From: Pirellulaceae bacterium
GTDB taxonomy: Bacteria > Planctomycetota > Planctomycetia > Pirellulales > Pirellulaceae
Direction of reading: 5' to 3'
Assembly: GCA_019636375.1 (NCBI GenBank)
Contig: JAHBXS010000001.1
Location: forward strand, 496,001-560,000
DNA: 64,000 nt
Shown here: positions 1 to 9,738 of the stretch, one piece after another
Position numbering within the stretch: position 1 is the first letter of the stretch
Layout of the letters: each line of letters opens with the position of its first letter
Made by a program: the position numbers and the translations under genes
Notes under the pieces: model-generated
Databases searched by the model: none
What the model saw: only the letters and a program-made list of their open reading frames with translations
What the model was told of the DNA's origin: nothing

Positions 1-250
1 GCCAATTGTTGTAACTTCAAGATGCAAGCCCCGTGCCAGAGCCAAAAAATGCTCAGAGCCGACTTTTTGCTCGCAATTTTCAGATTGGCCGAAGCAACTT
101 AAACGCAGAATATCCCTTCATTAGCGGCCAATTCCCTAAAAAACGAAACTGGCAACCTTCGGTGACAAAAAGGCAGCAATTTGGCCCCACCAGGGTTGTT
201 TGCAGGGGTAAGGCCAAGCCTTAAGGGATCGCTTGGTTCGTCTGCTGGCT
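1..250. other. Left edge, no supported gene
   Basis: No reading frame here shows a recognisable motif, a good ribosome binding site or a plausible composition. A 63-codon plus-strand frame (33-224) has no features and is not called. The stretch lies downstream of the broken epimerase remnant and may be decayed sequence. Confidence 0.5.
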
Positions 251-830
251 TCATACTACCGATTCTCGCTGCAACGCGAAAATGCTCCGAAGAGATTCAT
301 CCAGATCGATATTTTTGAACGAAAAGCCTTCGTCAAGCAAACGGGTCGGCAAACAACGGCGACCAGTCAGAGCCAAAGATGCGTCAGTGCCCATCATGTA
401 TGCGACGATCCGAACTGCGAATGGCGGTGCAGGGGGGCTCCAAGGCCGATGAAGTGCGCGACGAAGAGCAGCCATAAACGTAGCATTCGGTACTAGACTG
501 GGGCCGGTGGCGTTGTAAACCCGGATGCCGATTGGTTTTCGACACACCACTGGAACATTCTGTTTAGGTCGTCGATATGCAACCAACTGATGTATTGGCG
601 CCCGCTACCCACCGTGCCGCCCAGACCAAATCGCGTCAGCGTCGCAAGACGTCCCAACGCGCCACCGTTTGCGGCAAGCGCGAAACCGATTCGTAAAATT
701 GCGGTTCGCGTATTCGGCAATTGTTGGTTCTTTAGTTCGCCTTCCCATCGTTTGCAGACATCCACAGAAAAGCCAGTCCCATGTGGAGCGTCGTCATGGC
801 AAATAGTTTCGCCAGCGTCGCCGTAGATGG
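251..830 (-). pseudogene. Broken TIGR01777-type NAD-dependent epimerase (SulA/YfcH-like)
   Basis: Two overlapping minus-strand frames together spell the C-terminal two thirds of a TIGR01777 family sugar-epimerase-like protein. From about 829 down to about 523 one frame reads IYGDAGE, then VCKRWE, LRIGFAL, GGALG and SWLHIDDL. It continues in a second frame with VYNATGPS, NATFMAALRRAL and a typical LLDEGFSF tail ending at 251. The switch falls in the C-run at 520-522 and fits loss of one base. The N-terminal third with the NAD-binding GxxGxxG loop is absent, because homology stops at about 830, exactly where the plus-strand DUF6088 homology begins. Intact family members are about 300 residues long. 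The gene is therefore doubly inactivated, by truncation and frameshift. Family assignment is by motif memory only. Confidence 0.75.
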
Positions 831-1372
831 CGAGTAAAGATTTTCACGACCTGGGGCGGGTAGATATGGCCCTGTCTCGTCTCACTGAAGCGGGCACCAT
901 TCGTCGCGTTATCAGAGGGATTTACGACTACCCGCGATACAGTGAGCTGCTGAAACAAGAAATGGCCCCGGACCTGATGCAAGTTGCTCAGGCTCTCGCC
1001 CGCAAATTTGGTTGGCGGATTCAACCCGATGGTACGGCAGCCCAGAACTTGATCGGACTTTCGACTCAACTCCCCAGCCAGTACGTCTTTCATTCCGATG
1101 GCCCGAACCGGGTCTATCAAGTTGGCAGAACCAAATTGCAATTTAAACAAGTTGCCCTCAAGGAAGCCGGTTTTCGCCACCACGAAACCGGGGTTATCGT
1201 TCATGCTTTGAAATCGCTGGGCAGTGACCACATCCACGAAAAAACAATTGAGCAGATAAGGAAGTGGCTACCTGCCGAAAAACGAAAGCCAGTTCTCCGT
1301 GATGCAGAAGGAGTCACCGATTGGGTTTACGCAATGATCAAACGTATTTGCCAAGAGGGTGCGAATGGATAG
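827..1372 (+). pseudogene. 5'-truncated DUF6088 (AbiEi-like) antitoxin
   Basis: The 181-residue frame matches the DUF6088/AbiEi-type antitoxin family, which partners AbiEii nucleotidyltransferase toxins. It shows the winged-helix segment with KDFHDLG, ALSRL, GTIRRVIRGIYDYPR and the downstream LIGLSTQLPSQ and KQVAL parts. Family proteins normally begin about 25 residues earlier with a helix ending in a GWVFTPKDF-like stretch. Here the homology starts at KDF (residue 4), and a TAG stop lies directly before the ATG at 827. The first codons come from the junction with the epimerase remnant. The C-terminal part is intact to the stop. The next gene begins before this one ends (ATG at 1365), the usual antitoxin-toxin overlap. 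A shortened but functional DNA-binding protein cannot be excluded. With the toxin deleted, I read it as a relic. Confidence 0.6.
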
Positions 1373-1792
1373 CGTAGCAATTCTGAGCCAAAAAGAGCGA
1401 GCTGAACTGTTTGAACAAACAGCCAGCCGACGGGGATTTCATCCCGCAATCGCCGAGAAAGATTTTTGGGTTTGTTGGGTCTTGACGATCTATTTCAGTT
1501 GTCTGCCAGCGACAACAAGGCCATTGCTCTCAATGATCCGGAAATGCTGTCGGATGTAGTAAAATTCAAGAAACGATTTTATCGGTCAACTTGGGCAAGT
1601 TATGAAACCGCCTGGCCACCAACATTTCGTTTGACCCCAGATGAACGGTTACAAGCTCAATTGCAAAGCGACTATCGCGCGATGCGTCCGATGTTCTTTT
1701 CGGTGCCGCCATCATGGAATGCCATCATGGAAAAACTTTCGATTCTGGAGCGGGAAATAAATCAGCTCCCCTGGTCCATTGTTGATAGATAA
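1365..1792 (+). pseudogene. Internally deleted AbiEii/AbiGii-type nucleotidyltransferase toxin
   Basis: The first frame from ATG 1365 gives a typical AbiEii N-terminus (AELFEQTA, then PAIAEKDFWVCWVL). At about 1480-1500 family similarity jumps to the C-terminal end of the family in another frame: ALNDPEMLSDVV, KKRFYRS, WASYETA, LQSDYRAMRPMFF and a final helix stopping at 1792. The whole nucleotidyltransferase core (GG-x-S-L and DxD region, roughly 150-200 residues in intact members) is missing, and the two parts are out of frame. The result is a toxin destroyed by internal deletion. Its start overlaps the antitoxin end by 8 bp, preserving the ancestral operon arrangement. Confidence 0.75.
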
Positions 1793-1827
1793 TACCGAAA
1801 AAGGAGGCAGTCCAACCCATGTCCCCC

Positions 1828-3900
1828 CTATACGACTCGTTCTGAATCGGCAGGGGGGTCGTCTGGGGTTTTGGCTGATTGGGAATTCAGGCGCTTGGCC
1901 AGCAAGGGGACCGAAGCGGCAGGCATGGTGCCGGGGACGACCAAGGGGCCCGAAGAGTTTTCTTCGACAATCCGCTTCAGTTCGTCGGCATCAACCGATT
2001 CGATTTCGATCAGGCGTTGGGTCAGTGCTTCCAAAGCTTCGCGGCGGACGTCCAGAATGTGCCGTACGCGTTCGATGGCTTCGTCAATGATCCGCTTGAC
2101 TTCGACGTCGATCTCGCATGCGATTTTTTCGCTGTATTGGCGACCTGAATCTTCAGTAACGCTGCCGGCCAAAAACGCACTCGACCGGGACTCGCGGTAA
2201 TTGACCCGGCCCAGACGGCTCATCCCATATTGCGTGACCATGGCCCGCGCGATATCGGTGGCGCGTTCGAGGTCGTTCGAGGCTCCGGTAGAAATGTCAC
2301 CATAGACCAATTCCTCGGTGAGCGTTCCAGCCAACAAGATTTGCAGTTGGCTCTCCAATTCACTTTGGGTCATCAAAAACCGATCTTTGTCTGGACGCTG
2401 CATCGTGTAACCGAGCGCGGCGAGACCGCGGGGGATAATTGAAACTTTATGAACCGGGTCGGTGTTGGGAAGGCTATAGGCGACGAGGGCGTGGCCACTC
2501 TCGTGATAGGCGACTCGTTGTTTTTCTTCCGGGTTCATCACGCGGTTTTTCTTTTCAAGTCCGGCGGTGACACGTTCGACCCCTTCATTAAATTCTTCCA
2601 TGCCGACTGCGGATTTTTCTTTGCGTGCAGCAAGTAGGGCCGCTTCGTTGACCAAGTTGGCAAGGTCGGCACCGGCGAAGCCCGGCGTGATCGCGGCGAC
2701 TTTTTCCAGCTCCACATTGTTGGCAAGTTTTACGTTTTTTACATGAACTTTGAGAATATCCGCTCGCCCGGCAACATCAGGCCGATCCACGAGAACATGC
2801 CGGTCAAAGCGTCCTGGTCGCATTAGGGCTTGGTCAAGCGTCTCCGGTCGGTTCGTCGCTCCGATGACGATGACGCCACTGTTGGATCCGAAGCCGTCCA
2901 TCTCGACAAGGAGGGCATTCAAAGTCTGTTCTCGTTCGTCGTGACCGCCAACGATACTGCCGCCGCGAGTTTTGCCCAAGGCGTCGAGCTCGTCGATGAA
3001 GATGATACACGGGGCCTTGGCTTCCGCTTGTTGGAACATATCCCGAACCCGAGCGGCTCCGACGCCGACAAACATTTCGACGAAGTCAGATCCGGACAGG
3101 CTGAAGAAAGGAACTCCGGCTTCTCCGGCAATGGCTTTGGCCAGCAAAGTTTTGCCGGTGCCGGGAGGGCCGACTAACAAAACTCCGCGTGGGATTCGTC
3201 CACCCAGTTTTTGATATTTCTCGGGCGACTTGAGGAAATCAACAACCTCGCGGACTTCCTCGACCGCTTCGTCGATTCCAGCGACACTGCCGAAGGTCAC
3301 CGACAGTTCTTCTTCTGCATACAATCTTCCACGGCTTCGACCGAATTGCAGCGGACCACCAGCTCCTCCGAGTCGCCGCATCATCATGAAAAACAACAGA
3401 AAGATCAAACCGGCCATCAACAAGAACATCCCATAGCGGTCCCAAAATTTCGGGCCGTCGGATACACGCCAACGAATATTGCTGGCTTCCAGCATTTCGA
3501 GCAATCGCGACTCGGCGGTGTCGGTGGTGAGCTTGTTGACGTAAAACTGAATCGTTTGCGGTTTTCCGTCGGCGTCTTCGCCCGACAAGAAACGTTGATT
3601 GATTTTTCCGGTAATGACTCGGTCGCCAATCACAAGGTCAGTCGGTTCGCTGAGTTCAATTTGCCGAGGGTTTCGCCCGACTTCTGAGACGGTGATGCTG
3701 CCAACGCTTTGGAGACTGCCGTCGGCGGCATAACGGGTGTTGCGCAGGAGTCTTTCGAAATCGACGATTTGAATTTCGCGATTGGTTTGGCTGAAGATCA
3801 AAGTGCTGGTGACAAGCACGGCCACGAGAATTAGGAGAATAAACCACATCAAAGAGGTGCTATTCTTTTCGCCGTCACGTTTCGGTTGGTCTGGTTCCAT
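1828..3900 (-). CDS. ftsH: ATP-dependent zinc metalloprotease FtsH
   Basis: FtsH is a membrane-anchored hexameric AAA+ protease that degrades misfolded membrane proteins and short-lived regulators. The 690-residue product has TM1 at about 17-37, a periplasmic domain, and TM2 at about 157-175. It then has the AAA module with Walker A GPPGTGKT (244-251), Walker B IIFIDELD (299-306) and the second region of homology with the MRPGRFDRH arginines. The zinc site HESGH is at 466-470, with the distal acidic ligand in SNDLERAT. The length is close to the family norm (about 650-700). The C-terminal tail is low-complexity, rich in Pro, Ser and Asp. The gene stands alone. A run of six C and six G residues around its stop (1823-1858) could form a terminator-like stem. 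Confidence 0.97.
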   Translation of the reverse strand: MEPDQPKRDGEKNSTSLMWFILLILVAVLVTSTLIFSQTNREIQIVDFERLLRNTRYAADGSLQSVGSITVSEVGRNPRQIELSEPTDLVIGDRVITGKINQRFLSGEDADGKPQTIQFYVNKLTTDTAESRLLEMLEASNIRWRVSDGPKFWDRYGMFLLMAGLIFLLFFMMMRRLGGAGGPLQFGRSRGRLYAEEELSVTFGSVAGIDEAVEEVREVVDFLKSPEKYQKLGGRIPRGVLLVGPPGTGKTLLAKAIAGEAGVPFFSLSGSDFVEMFVGVGAARVRDMFQQAEAKAPCIIFIDELDALGKTRGGSIVGGHDEREQTLNALLVEMDGFGSNSGVIVIGATNRPETLDQALMRPGRFDRHVLVDRPDVAGRADILKVHVKNVKLANNVELEKVAAITPGFAGADLANLVNEAALLAARKEKSAVGMEEFNEGVERVTAGLEKKNRVMNPEEKQRVAYHESGHALVAYSLPNTDPVHKVSIIPRGLAALGYTMQRPDKDRFLMTQSELESQLQILLAGTLTEELVYGDISTGASNDLERATDIARAMVTQYGMSRLGRVNYRESRSSAFLAGSVTEDSGRQYSEKIACEIDVEVKRIIDEAIERVRHILDVRREALEALTQRLIEIESVDADELKRIVEENSSGPLVVPGTMPAASVPLLAKRLNSQSAKTPDDPPADSERVV

Positions 3901-4363
3901 TGCTTCATTCGCTAAAAGGCAAAACGGTTTGGAGTCGAGAGTTTTTTACTTTGTGTCAAAAACGGGTCAGGTCATTTGGTTTCGCGTCAGTATTCCACCC
4001 TGTTACCGCCTCGCCGAAAATGGCCTGTCCCTTTTTCTTCCACCAAGTCTGTATTGAGGAAATAATTCCAGCTAAAAGACTAGTCTTTGAGGTTAATTAC
4101 GGCAACCTTGAGGCGGCATCCTGAAGTCGGCCAATTATCTCCGAATCACGGAAACAACGCACAATTTAGTCAAGTTGTCACAGTTTTAACAAATATTCGT
4201 AGACGCGACATTACGGAGTTGCCGACCGATGGAAATGTTTAGACTTGCATGAATAGAATTTCAACGACCGATTTCATCCCGTGAATTACTCGATTTGAGA
4301 AATCAGACGGGTTCCTTACCAGCCCTGCCGGATGTAAACGTTTTCCGAGCCGCTAGAACACAT
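3901..4363. other. Intergenic region upstream of ftsH
   Basis: This 463-bp gap separates the ftsH start from the stop of the next minus-strand gene, so it should hold the ftsH promoter and leader. Two short plus-strand frames cross it but show no motif or ribosome binding site. I see no RNA gene, repeat or confident promoter. Confidence 0.4.
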
Positions 4364-5155
4364 TTAACTGCGGTTTCCGGAGGCAACTTTGGGAGTCAGT
4401 AGTTTTGGGGGACGCATGGATTCGGCGGTGCTGAACAGGTTGAACGTTTGGCTAACGTAATTGACGACTCCGGAAATTTGATCCATGTATCTTGTCAGTT
4501 CAGGAGTTCGCTCGGCCTCGATCAACTCCACGCGGCGGTCGGGGTGAATCCCTTCAAACTGGCAATAAAACAGTGGCTCGCCCCGTTTGAGGATGATGTC
4601 TTTGGTGGGGTCGTGCCATTCAAATGCCCACATCAAGGGGCGAGGCCAGACGTTGATCGGAAACCGACCGCCGAAGATGGTTCCCGGAAGTGGTTCAGGA
4701 CGATAATGAGCAAACGGACCGATTTGCGAAAGGTAAACGACTTCGTCGGCGATGAAACAATAGGGCAGAATCAATTGGATCGTTGGTCGATTGGCAAACC
4801 TCCATTCGGCTTCGTTGACCAAAGTCAAAACCTGTCGCAGTTTATTGGAGCGAATTGACGATGCATCTCCGGCGCGGTTGATCAGAGCGGGTGCTCCTTT
4901 GTCGTCTCGCGTGAAACCGAGGTGCAAATCGTAGGGGCACTTGAATACAAATTGGCGACTTTCCAATTGGATGACCGCGGGACAACGAGCGGCAGATTTT
5001 GCATGAGTCTTGTTGACTCCGCGCGACATCAGACGTTCAGGAGGGTCGAACAGTACGCCCCCTTTGTCGTCGGTCAAGAACCAGCCAACAACGATAGGCC
5101 CAGCTCCGGGCTCAGTCTCAGGTCTCGTCAACGACAAATTGATTTCCAGCGTCAT
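4364..5155 (-). CDS. Hypothetical protein downstream of DUF6807 gene
   Basis: This 263-residue soluble protein has no signal peptide and no membrane segment, and I do not recognise its family. Visible features are a CPYDLHLGF stretch near residue 74, an aromatic-rich centre (PYCFIADEVVYLSQIGPF) and a WAFEWHDPTKDI segment followed by FYCQFEG. The ATG at 5155 has an upstream AAGGGA at good spacing, which supports this start. It follows the DUF6807 gene by 54 bp on the same strand and is probably co-transcribed with it. The aromatic, all-beta-looking composition could suit a small jelly-roll enzyme, but that is only an impression. Confidence 0.75.
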   Translation of the reverse strand: MTLEINLSLTRPETEPGAGPIVVGWFLTDDKGGVLFDPPERLMSRGVNKTHAKSAARCPAVIQLESRQFVFKCPYDLHLGFTRDDKGAPALINRAGDASSIRSNKLRQVLTLVNEAEWRFANRPTIQLILPYCFIADEVVYLSQIGPFAHYRPEPLPGTIFGGRFPINVWPRPLMWAFEWHDPTKDIILKRGEPLFYCQFEGIHPDRRVELIEAERTPELTRYMDQISGVVNYVSQTFNLFSTAESMRPPKLLTPKVASGNRS

Positions 5156-5209
5156 GGATTCCCTTCAATACCTCGCGACAGCGGTTGTCATTTTTGTGAT
5201 TTCAATAGA

Positions 5210-6316
5210 TCACTGATCTTCTGACACACTATCGACATATTTTCTAAAGGCGTCAACAGGATCAAAACCACTTTCATCGAGTCGAACAATCAATACTCGA
5301 TATCGAAAACGCAGATGACCACCTTCTTCGATTTCAACATCACCAGCGCCTTTGGGTTGTTTCAAGAATTCGGACAGCCCAAAAGGGTTGGCTGCGACCA
5401 ATCCATAATCACGAGCGTGCCATGTCGTTGGGTGCTGAAGATTTTTTGGAAAATCCATGATCATCAGGGCAACGCGAACTCCCTCGATTTCCCCATGGTA
5501 AATCACCCACTCAGCCCTTTTCCCCCAGACAGCCTTGTCCTTGTCTCCGGCACTGTTTAGTGCGGTTCCGAAAACCATGTTGACTCCTCGTTTCGGGTCT
5601 GGCGTCAACTGCAGCCCCGGATGCGTGCGGACGGCAAAAGTCCCCTCTTTGGTGTCGCCCAATTTCAGTGGACCATGTGTGGCGTTGAGCGACACATCAA
5701 TATCGATCCAGCGCGAAAGCTTGCTCGCTCCGAAACGGTACACGGTCTGGTCGGTACAGACAATTTTATCCTGATCCGTCCAGTCGTTATCAATTCGAAT
5801 CGAGTTGTTTTCTTGATCGACTTCAGCGCTACGCGTTTTAATTTGTCCCTTTTCAACCCAAAAATCAACGCCATTGACATCACCATGGGCGAACCAAAGC
5901 GATTTGTGATGTGGATGGTCATCCGCCTCTCCAGCAACCTCGCGCATGGGACGCTGGCGGGTGACATGAATTCCGCCGACGGCATAAACCGGAAACAGAA
6001 TCGGTTTGGCGTATTGGTTGTAGATTAACGAAGTGAATGGTTCATCGGCAATCGTCACGTCAATCGCGTTTTCACGGACGGAAAATTTGATTGACGGTTC
6101 GGAATGGTTTGACGAAACCTTTTTTTCAAAAGTCGTCGCGCCAGTTTCTTGGACGCACGAGGCAAATCTCGACGTGACGATTACCACACCGAAAACCATC
6201 ATGACGAAAACTGCGAGTCTAATTAGACGGCTTTTTTTGCCAACGGCGTTTCGCACGTCGATGCGGTCGACTGCCGATTCGAAGCGAAAGGGCTCTTTTT
6301 GATTGGTGGTATGCAC
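5210..6316 (-). CDS. DUF6807 (PmoA-like) family protein
   Basis: The 368-residue protein has an N-terminal membrane segment at about 30-50, so it is exported or anchored. It then shows the family signature: a PVYAVGGIHVTR strand, a DHPHHKSLWFAHGDVNG block and VDFW. This DUF6807/methane-oxygenase-PmoA-like fold is common in planctomycetes and Verrucomicrobia, often in sugar-degradation loci. Its biochemical role is not established to my knowledge. The start is GTG 6316, preceded by AGAAGGGG at about 8 bp. An ATG four bases upstream is in another frame. The gene is probably first in a two-gene operon with the unknown gene ending at 4364. Confidence 0.85.
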   Translation of the reverse strand: MHTTNQKEPFRFESAVDRIDVRNAVGKKSRLIRLAVFVMMVFGVVIVTSRFASCVQETGATTFEKKVSSNHSEPSIKFSVRENAIDVTIADEPFTSLIYNQYAKPILFPVYAVGGIHVTRQRPMREVAGEADDHPHHKSLWFAHGDVNGVDFWVEKGQIKTRSAEVDQENNSIRIDNDWTDQDKIVCTDQTVYRFGASKLSRWIDIDVSLNATHGPLKLGDTKEGTFAVRTHPGLQLTPDPKRGVNMVFGTALNSAGDKDKAVWGKRAEWVIYHGEIEGVRVALMIMDFPKNLQHPTTWHARDYGLVAANPFGLSEFLKQPKGAGDVEIEEGGHLRFRYRVLIVRLDESGFDPVDAFRKYVDSVSEDQ

Positions 6317-6384
6317 TCATTAACCCCTTCTTAACGACTGCTGATTATTTTCCCGATCGTGTCGAAGTCGCAAAGTCGATTTGA

Positions 6385-7731
6385 TTAATCGTTCGCCATT
6401 TTTCCACTGATCAGTTTGATAAACTCTTTGTTTGTCGGGAAACGGCCCAATTGTTTCGTCAATTGTTCCATCGCTTCGACATGATGCATCGAGGTCAGGG
6501 TGCGGCGCAGCATGGTGACCGCGTGCAGGGTTTCGTGATCGAGCAAGAGTTCTTCGCGGCGGGTTCCGGATTGGGAAATGTCGATCGCGGGCCAAACGCG
6601 GCGATCAGCCAGTTTGCGATCAAGGACAAGTTCCATGTTTCCCGTCCCCTTAAATTCTTGGAAAATCAGCTCGTCCATGCGGCTGCCGGTATCGATCAAA
6701 GCCGTGCCAACAATGGTTAGCGAGCCGCCTTCCTCGAACGAGCGGGCCGTAGCGAATAGCTTTTTGGGAATATCCATCGCCTTGATGTCCACACCACCCG
6801 ACATCGTTCGTCCGGTGTTCCCCACCCATTTGTTGAAGGCTCGCGCCAAACGGGTGATCGAATCGAGGAGCAGAAAGACGTCTTTGCCCATTTCCGCGAG
6901 ACGTTTGCAGCGTTCGATGATCAATTGCGAAAGTCGTACGTGACTTTCGACATCTTCGTCAAGGCTGCTGGAAACGACTTCCCCATTGACGTTGCGGCGC
7001 ATGTCGGTAACTTCTTCCGGACGCTCGTCAATCAGCAGGACGATTAATTTGCAATCGGGATGATTCTCGGAAATGCCGTGGCTGATGTGTTGGAGCATAA
7101 CCGTTTTTCCGCTACGCGGCGGAGCGACGATCAGGGCCCGTTGCCCCTTCCCCAGTGGAGTCAGCAAATCCATGACGCGAGTCGTCAGCGGCATTGGCCC
7201 CGTTTCAAGCTTGAACCAATGGTCGGGGTTTACTGCCGTGAGTTGGTCAAAGTTTTTGACTGACGAATACTCGGTGGGTTCAACCCCATCGACATCGATG
7301 ATTTCGCGAAGGCGAGGACCTTGTTGGCGTCGGGCGGGTTGGATTTTCCCACGCAACATGACTCCCGGTCGCAAACCGAACTTTTCGATCATCGTTCCGG
7401 GGACAAATGGATCAGTCCGCTCGCGAGAGTAATTGTTTTTGGGGTCACGCATGAACCCATATCCATTGGGGTGCATTTCGAGCAACCCGACGGCTTCTAT
7501 CAACTCAATTTCGCCATTCTCGTCGAGAATCTCCTCAGGCTGGGGTTGGTCGGGACCGTAGCCGCGATGCCGAGGGGCACCATTGCGTTGTCCGTGACCA
7601 GAGCTGGGGCGACGACGCGGACCGCCTTGGCGACTTGGGCGTGGTGGGCCACCGCCGCCACTGCGTCTTGAGGGGGTTCCGGAACCACTGCTAGAGCTGG
7701 AACCACGGGAGCGAAATCGTTTTTTTGCCAT
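6385..7731 (-). CDS. rho: Transcription termination factor Rho
   Basis: Rho is a hexameric RNA-dependent ATPase helicase that releases RNA polymerase at C-rich sites. The 448-residue product contains the cold-shock-like RNA-binding domain (about 75-150, with GYGFMRD). The RecA-like motor follows with Walker A APPRSGKT (203-210), LLIDERPEEVTDM, LLDSITRLARAF and the Q/R-loop region with SGGVD. Its N-terminal 65 residues are an extra Ser/Gly/Arg/Pro-rich tail with RGG-like elements. Such disordered N-terminal extensions are known in high-GC bacteria and planctomycetes and can add RNA contacts. The gene appears monocistronic, with a long upstream gap. Confidence 0.97.
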   Translation of the reverse strand: MAKKRFRSRGSSSSSGSGTPSRRSGGGGPPRPSRQGGPRRRPSSGHGQRNGAPRHRGYGPDQPQPEEILDENGEIELIEAVGLLEMHPNGYGFMRDPKNNYSRERTDPFVPGTMIEKFGLRPGVMLRGKIQPARRQQGPRLREIIDVDGVEPTEYSSVKNFDQLTAVNPDHWFKLETGPMPLTTRVMDLLTPLGKGQRALIVAPPRSGKTVMLQHISHGISENHPDCKLIVLLIDERPEEVTDMRRNVNGEVVSSSLDEDVESHVRLSQLIIERCKRLAEMGKDVFLLLDSITRLARAFNKWVGNTGRTMSGGVDIKAMDIPKKLFATARSFEEGGSLTIVGTALIDTGSRMDELIFQEFKGTGNMELVLDRKLADRRVWPAIDISQSGTRREELLLDHETLHAVTMLRRTLTSMHHVEAMEQLTKQLGRFPTNKEFIKLISGKMAND

Positions 7732-8457
7732 GCATCACCGAAAAAGAGGGTTTGCGAATGTTAGAAATCTGAATTGAAGGGGATTGAAAAAGAGAATGGC
7801 CTTGTCTTTAAGACCAAATCGAGTCCTGTTGTGAAAGGAAATCGCGAGGCAGCCGGTTCAACGAAACGCAGGGATTCGCCAAGGGGGCTGTCTAGCTCGG
7901 AAATGTCCCTGAGCTTGACGTGATCGTACCAAGAACGATGTGCGCGGAAGACGAAGCGAAACGCTGGGCAAGCCAACAACTTCGGCTTTCGCTAATTATT
8001 TGCCAGTGAAATCCAAGTTTCTTTCCCAGGAATTTTGCTTGAGAAAGCCAACATCGAGTTCCAAACTCGTTATCTGGACCATTTACCACCCCTTTGACAA
8101 ACGCAAGACAAGCGTCGAGAAACAAGGTGAAGCCTTGCTCGAGCAACCATCAGATGCCGGTATCCAAACGGCTGGCTGCTCAACGGCCTGTAAATCTTTC
8201 GTAACGATTTCGTGGATTTACTGGCTAATTTCTTACTAATGCGAGAATATTACCCCAACTCGGCGATGCTGTCAAGCGAAGGCCAGCAATGGCGGCTTTT
8301 ATCCCCAAAATTCACAGGTTTTTCATGAATATTCGGCATAAAAGGCTCAAATTGACACCTCTCGACACCATTTACTTGATCGAAAACACCGTAATAACCG
8401 ATTTATCCTACTAAATGCCGCGATTTATCCCACGCGAGCAGACAGGGGGAATTGGTT
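7732..8457. other. Long divergent intergenic region (rho / thioredoxin-YHS gene)
   Basis: This 726-bp gap lies between divergently transcribed rho and the thioredoxin-YHS gene. It must contain the promoters and the leader of rho, a gene often autoregulated through a long untranslated leader. Three short frames cross it (7761-7979 minus, 7892-8146 minus, 7940-8239 plus) without motifs or binding sites and are not called. A TTGACA at 8352-8357 could be a -35 element for the rightward gene, but no good -10 is at the expected distance. Confidence 0.4.
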
Positions 8458-9738
8458 ATGTTTGCAATCGGAATCCGAAAGATCGTGCGGTTGGTGGTTC
8501 TTGCAGGGCTACTCGCTTCCGGGGGACTGTTTGCCCAGGAAATCAACTGGCGAAAAGATCTCGACCTTGCCAAACAGGACGCCATTGCGTCGGGAAAACT
8601 AATCATGCTGCATTTCGGTGCGGACTGGTGTCGCCCGTGCCGACAGGTCGAATCCTATGTCTTTTCTTCGCCTAAAGTCATCAATGCCATGAACGATCAC
8701 GTGGTGCCGGTCAAAATTGACGTCGACCGACATCCAGACCTTGTTAAAAAGTTCAAGGTTAAGGGAATACCCGAAGACATTTTTATCACTCCCGACGAAC
8801 AAATTGTCCAACGGGCGAGTTCACCCACAGACGCCGAGAATTTTCATAAGCGTTTGGTAAGCACTCAACAACTCGGAAGTTCGATCTTTAAAGACAAACA
8901 AAGGCTCGCTGACCTCGATACTCTCAACAAGCAAATTGACGCCAACGCTGCCTCGAAAGAAAATCTCGCTGAGGCTTGGCGGAATCCAAGCGGACTAACT
9001 GCGGTTGCCTCTCCAGTTTCTCAATTGGAAAATGCCAACTCGGCATTTGCAAAATCTCAAAAAGTTGCCAGCCAGTCGGCTGTCGAATTCGAGGCAATGG
9101 TCAGACAGAAATACGGTCTGGATGGGGCAGGGGACACGTTGAAACCTGCTGACAAGCCTGTTGTTTCACAGGATCAAACGCTTCAGCCCATCGATGAAGA
9201 TGCATTTGTGCAAGCTTCAGTTACTGCCCATGCAAAACCCAAAAACAACGCCATCGTTAATTCCTTCGCAACTGCGATCCCACCCGCCGATTTTTCGACG
9301 CGAGTCGCGGAACCGGCGACTTCTTCAGTCGCAATAGAATCACCAGTTGCTTATGCTCTGGGGGGCGATTGCCCAGTTAGCTTGCTGACCGAAAATCGTT
9401 GGGTCGAGGGGGATAAGCGATTCGGCTGCGTCCATCGGGGACGGGTTTATTTGTTCGAGTCTGAAGTCAAACAACAACGCTTTCTCAGCAGCCCAGATGA
9501 CTTTAGCCCAATGCTGGCCGGCTACGACCCGGTCGAGTTTCGCGAGCGGGGGAAATTAGTAGACGGGGCACGAGAGTTCGGTATCGTGATGTCGCAAAAC
9601 GACCGCCAAGCCATCGTGCTGTTCGCGACTCGGGAGAACGCTCAAAAGTTTAAGGCAAACCCGTCAGATTTCCTAAACGAAATCCGAGTTGCCGTCGAAC
9701 GGGCCGACGAGTCTCGAAATTCAACTATTTTCCGTTAA
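8458..9738 (+). CDS. Exported thioredoxin-domain protein with C-terminal YHS-like domain
   Basis: The 426-residue protein has a signal peptide (about 1-27, ending GLFAQ). A thioredoxin fold follows with the redox motif C58-R-P-C61 in a DWCRPCRQ context and the cis-Pro region GIPEDIFI. An Ala/Ser-rich linker comes next, and then a C-terminal domain of about 110 residues resembling YHS domains (GGDCPVSLL, FGCVHRGRVYLF, Phe- and Pro-rich end). YHS-type domains are often linked to metal sites. The combination suggests a periplasmic redox or metallation factor. The ATG at 8458 is preferred over a TTG at 8452 because AGGGGGA lies 8 bp upstream of it. The 3' end overlaps the convergent carboxypeptidase gene by 14 bp. 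Confidence 0.85.
   Translation: MFAIGIRKIVRLVVLAGLLASGGLFAQEINWRKDLDLAKQDAIASGKLIMLHFGADWCRPCRQVESYVFSSPKVINAMNDHVVPVKIDVDRHPDLVKKFKVKGIPEDIFITPDEQIVQRASSPTDAENFHKRLVSTQQLGSSIFKDKQRLADLDTLNKQIDANAASKENLAEAWRNPSGLTAVASPVSQLENANSAFAKSQKVASQSAVEFEAMVRQKYGLDGAGDTLKPADKPVVSQDQTLQPIDEDAFVQASVTAHAKPKNNAIVNSFATAIPPADFSTRVAEPATSSVAIESPVAYALGGDCPVSLLTENRWVEGDKRFGCVHRGRVYLFESEVKQQRFLSSPDDFSPMLAGYDPVEFRERGKLVDGAREFGIVMSQNDRQAIVLFATRENAQKFKANPSDFLNEIRVAVERADESRNSTIFR

Noticed and set aside
8352..8380. Sigma-70-like promoter for the thioredoxin-YHS gene
   Set aside because: TTGACA is present, but no acceptable -10 hexamer lies 16-18 bases further, so it is mentioned only as a possibility.
9725..9738. Identical 14-bp convergent overlaps here and at 44848-44861
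   Set aside because: Both have the form CTA-N8-TAA, but the inner bases differ and such overlaps of stops are common, so I treat the similarity as chance.
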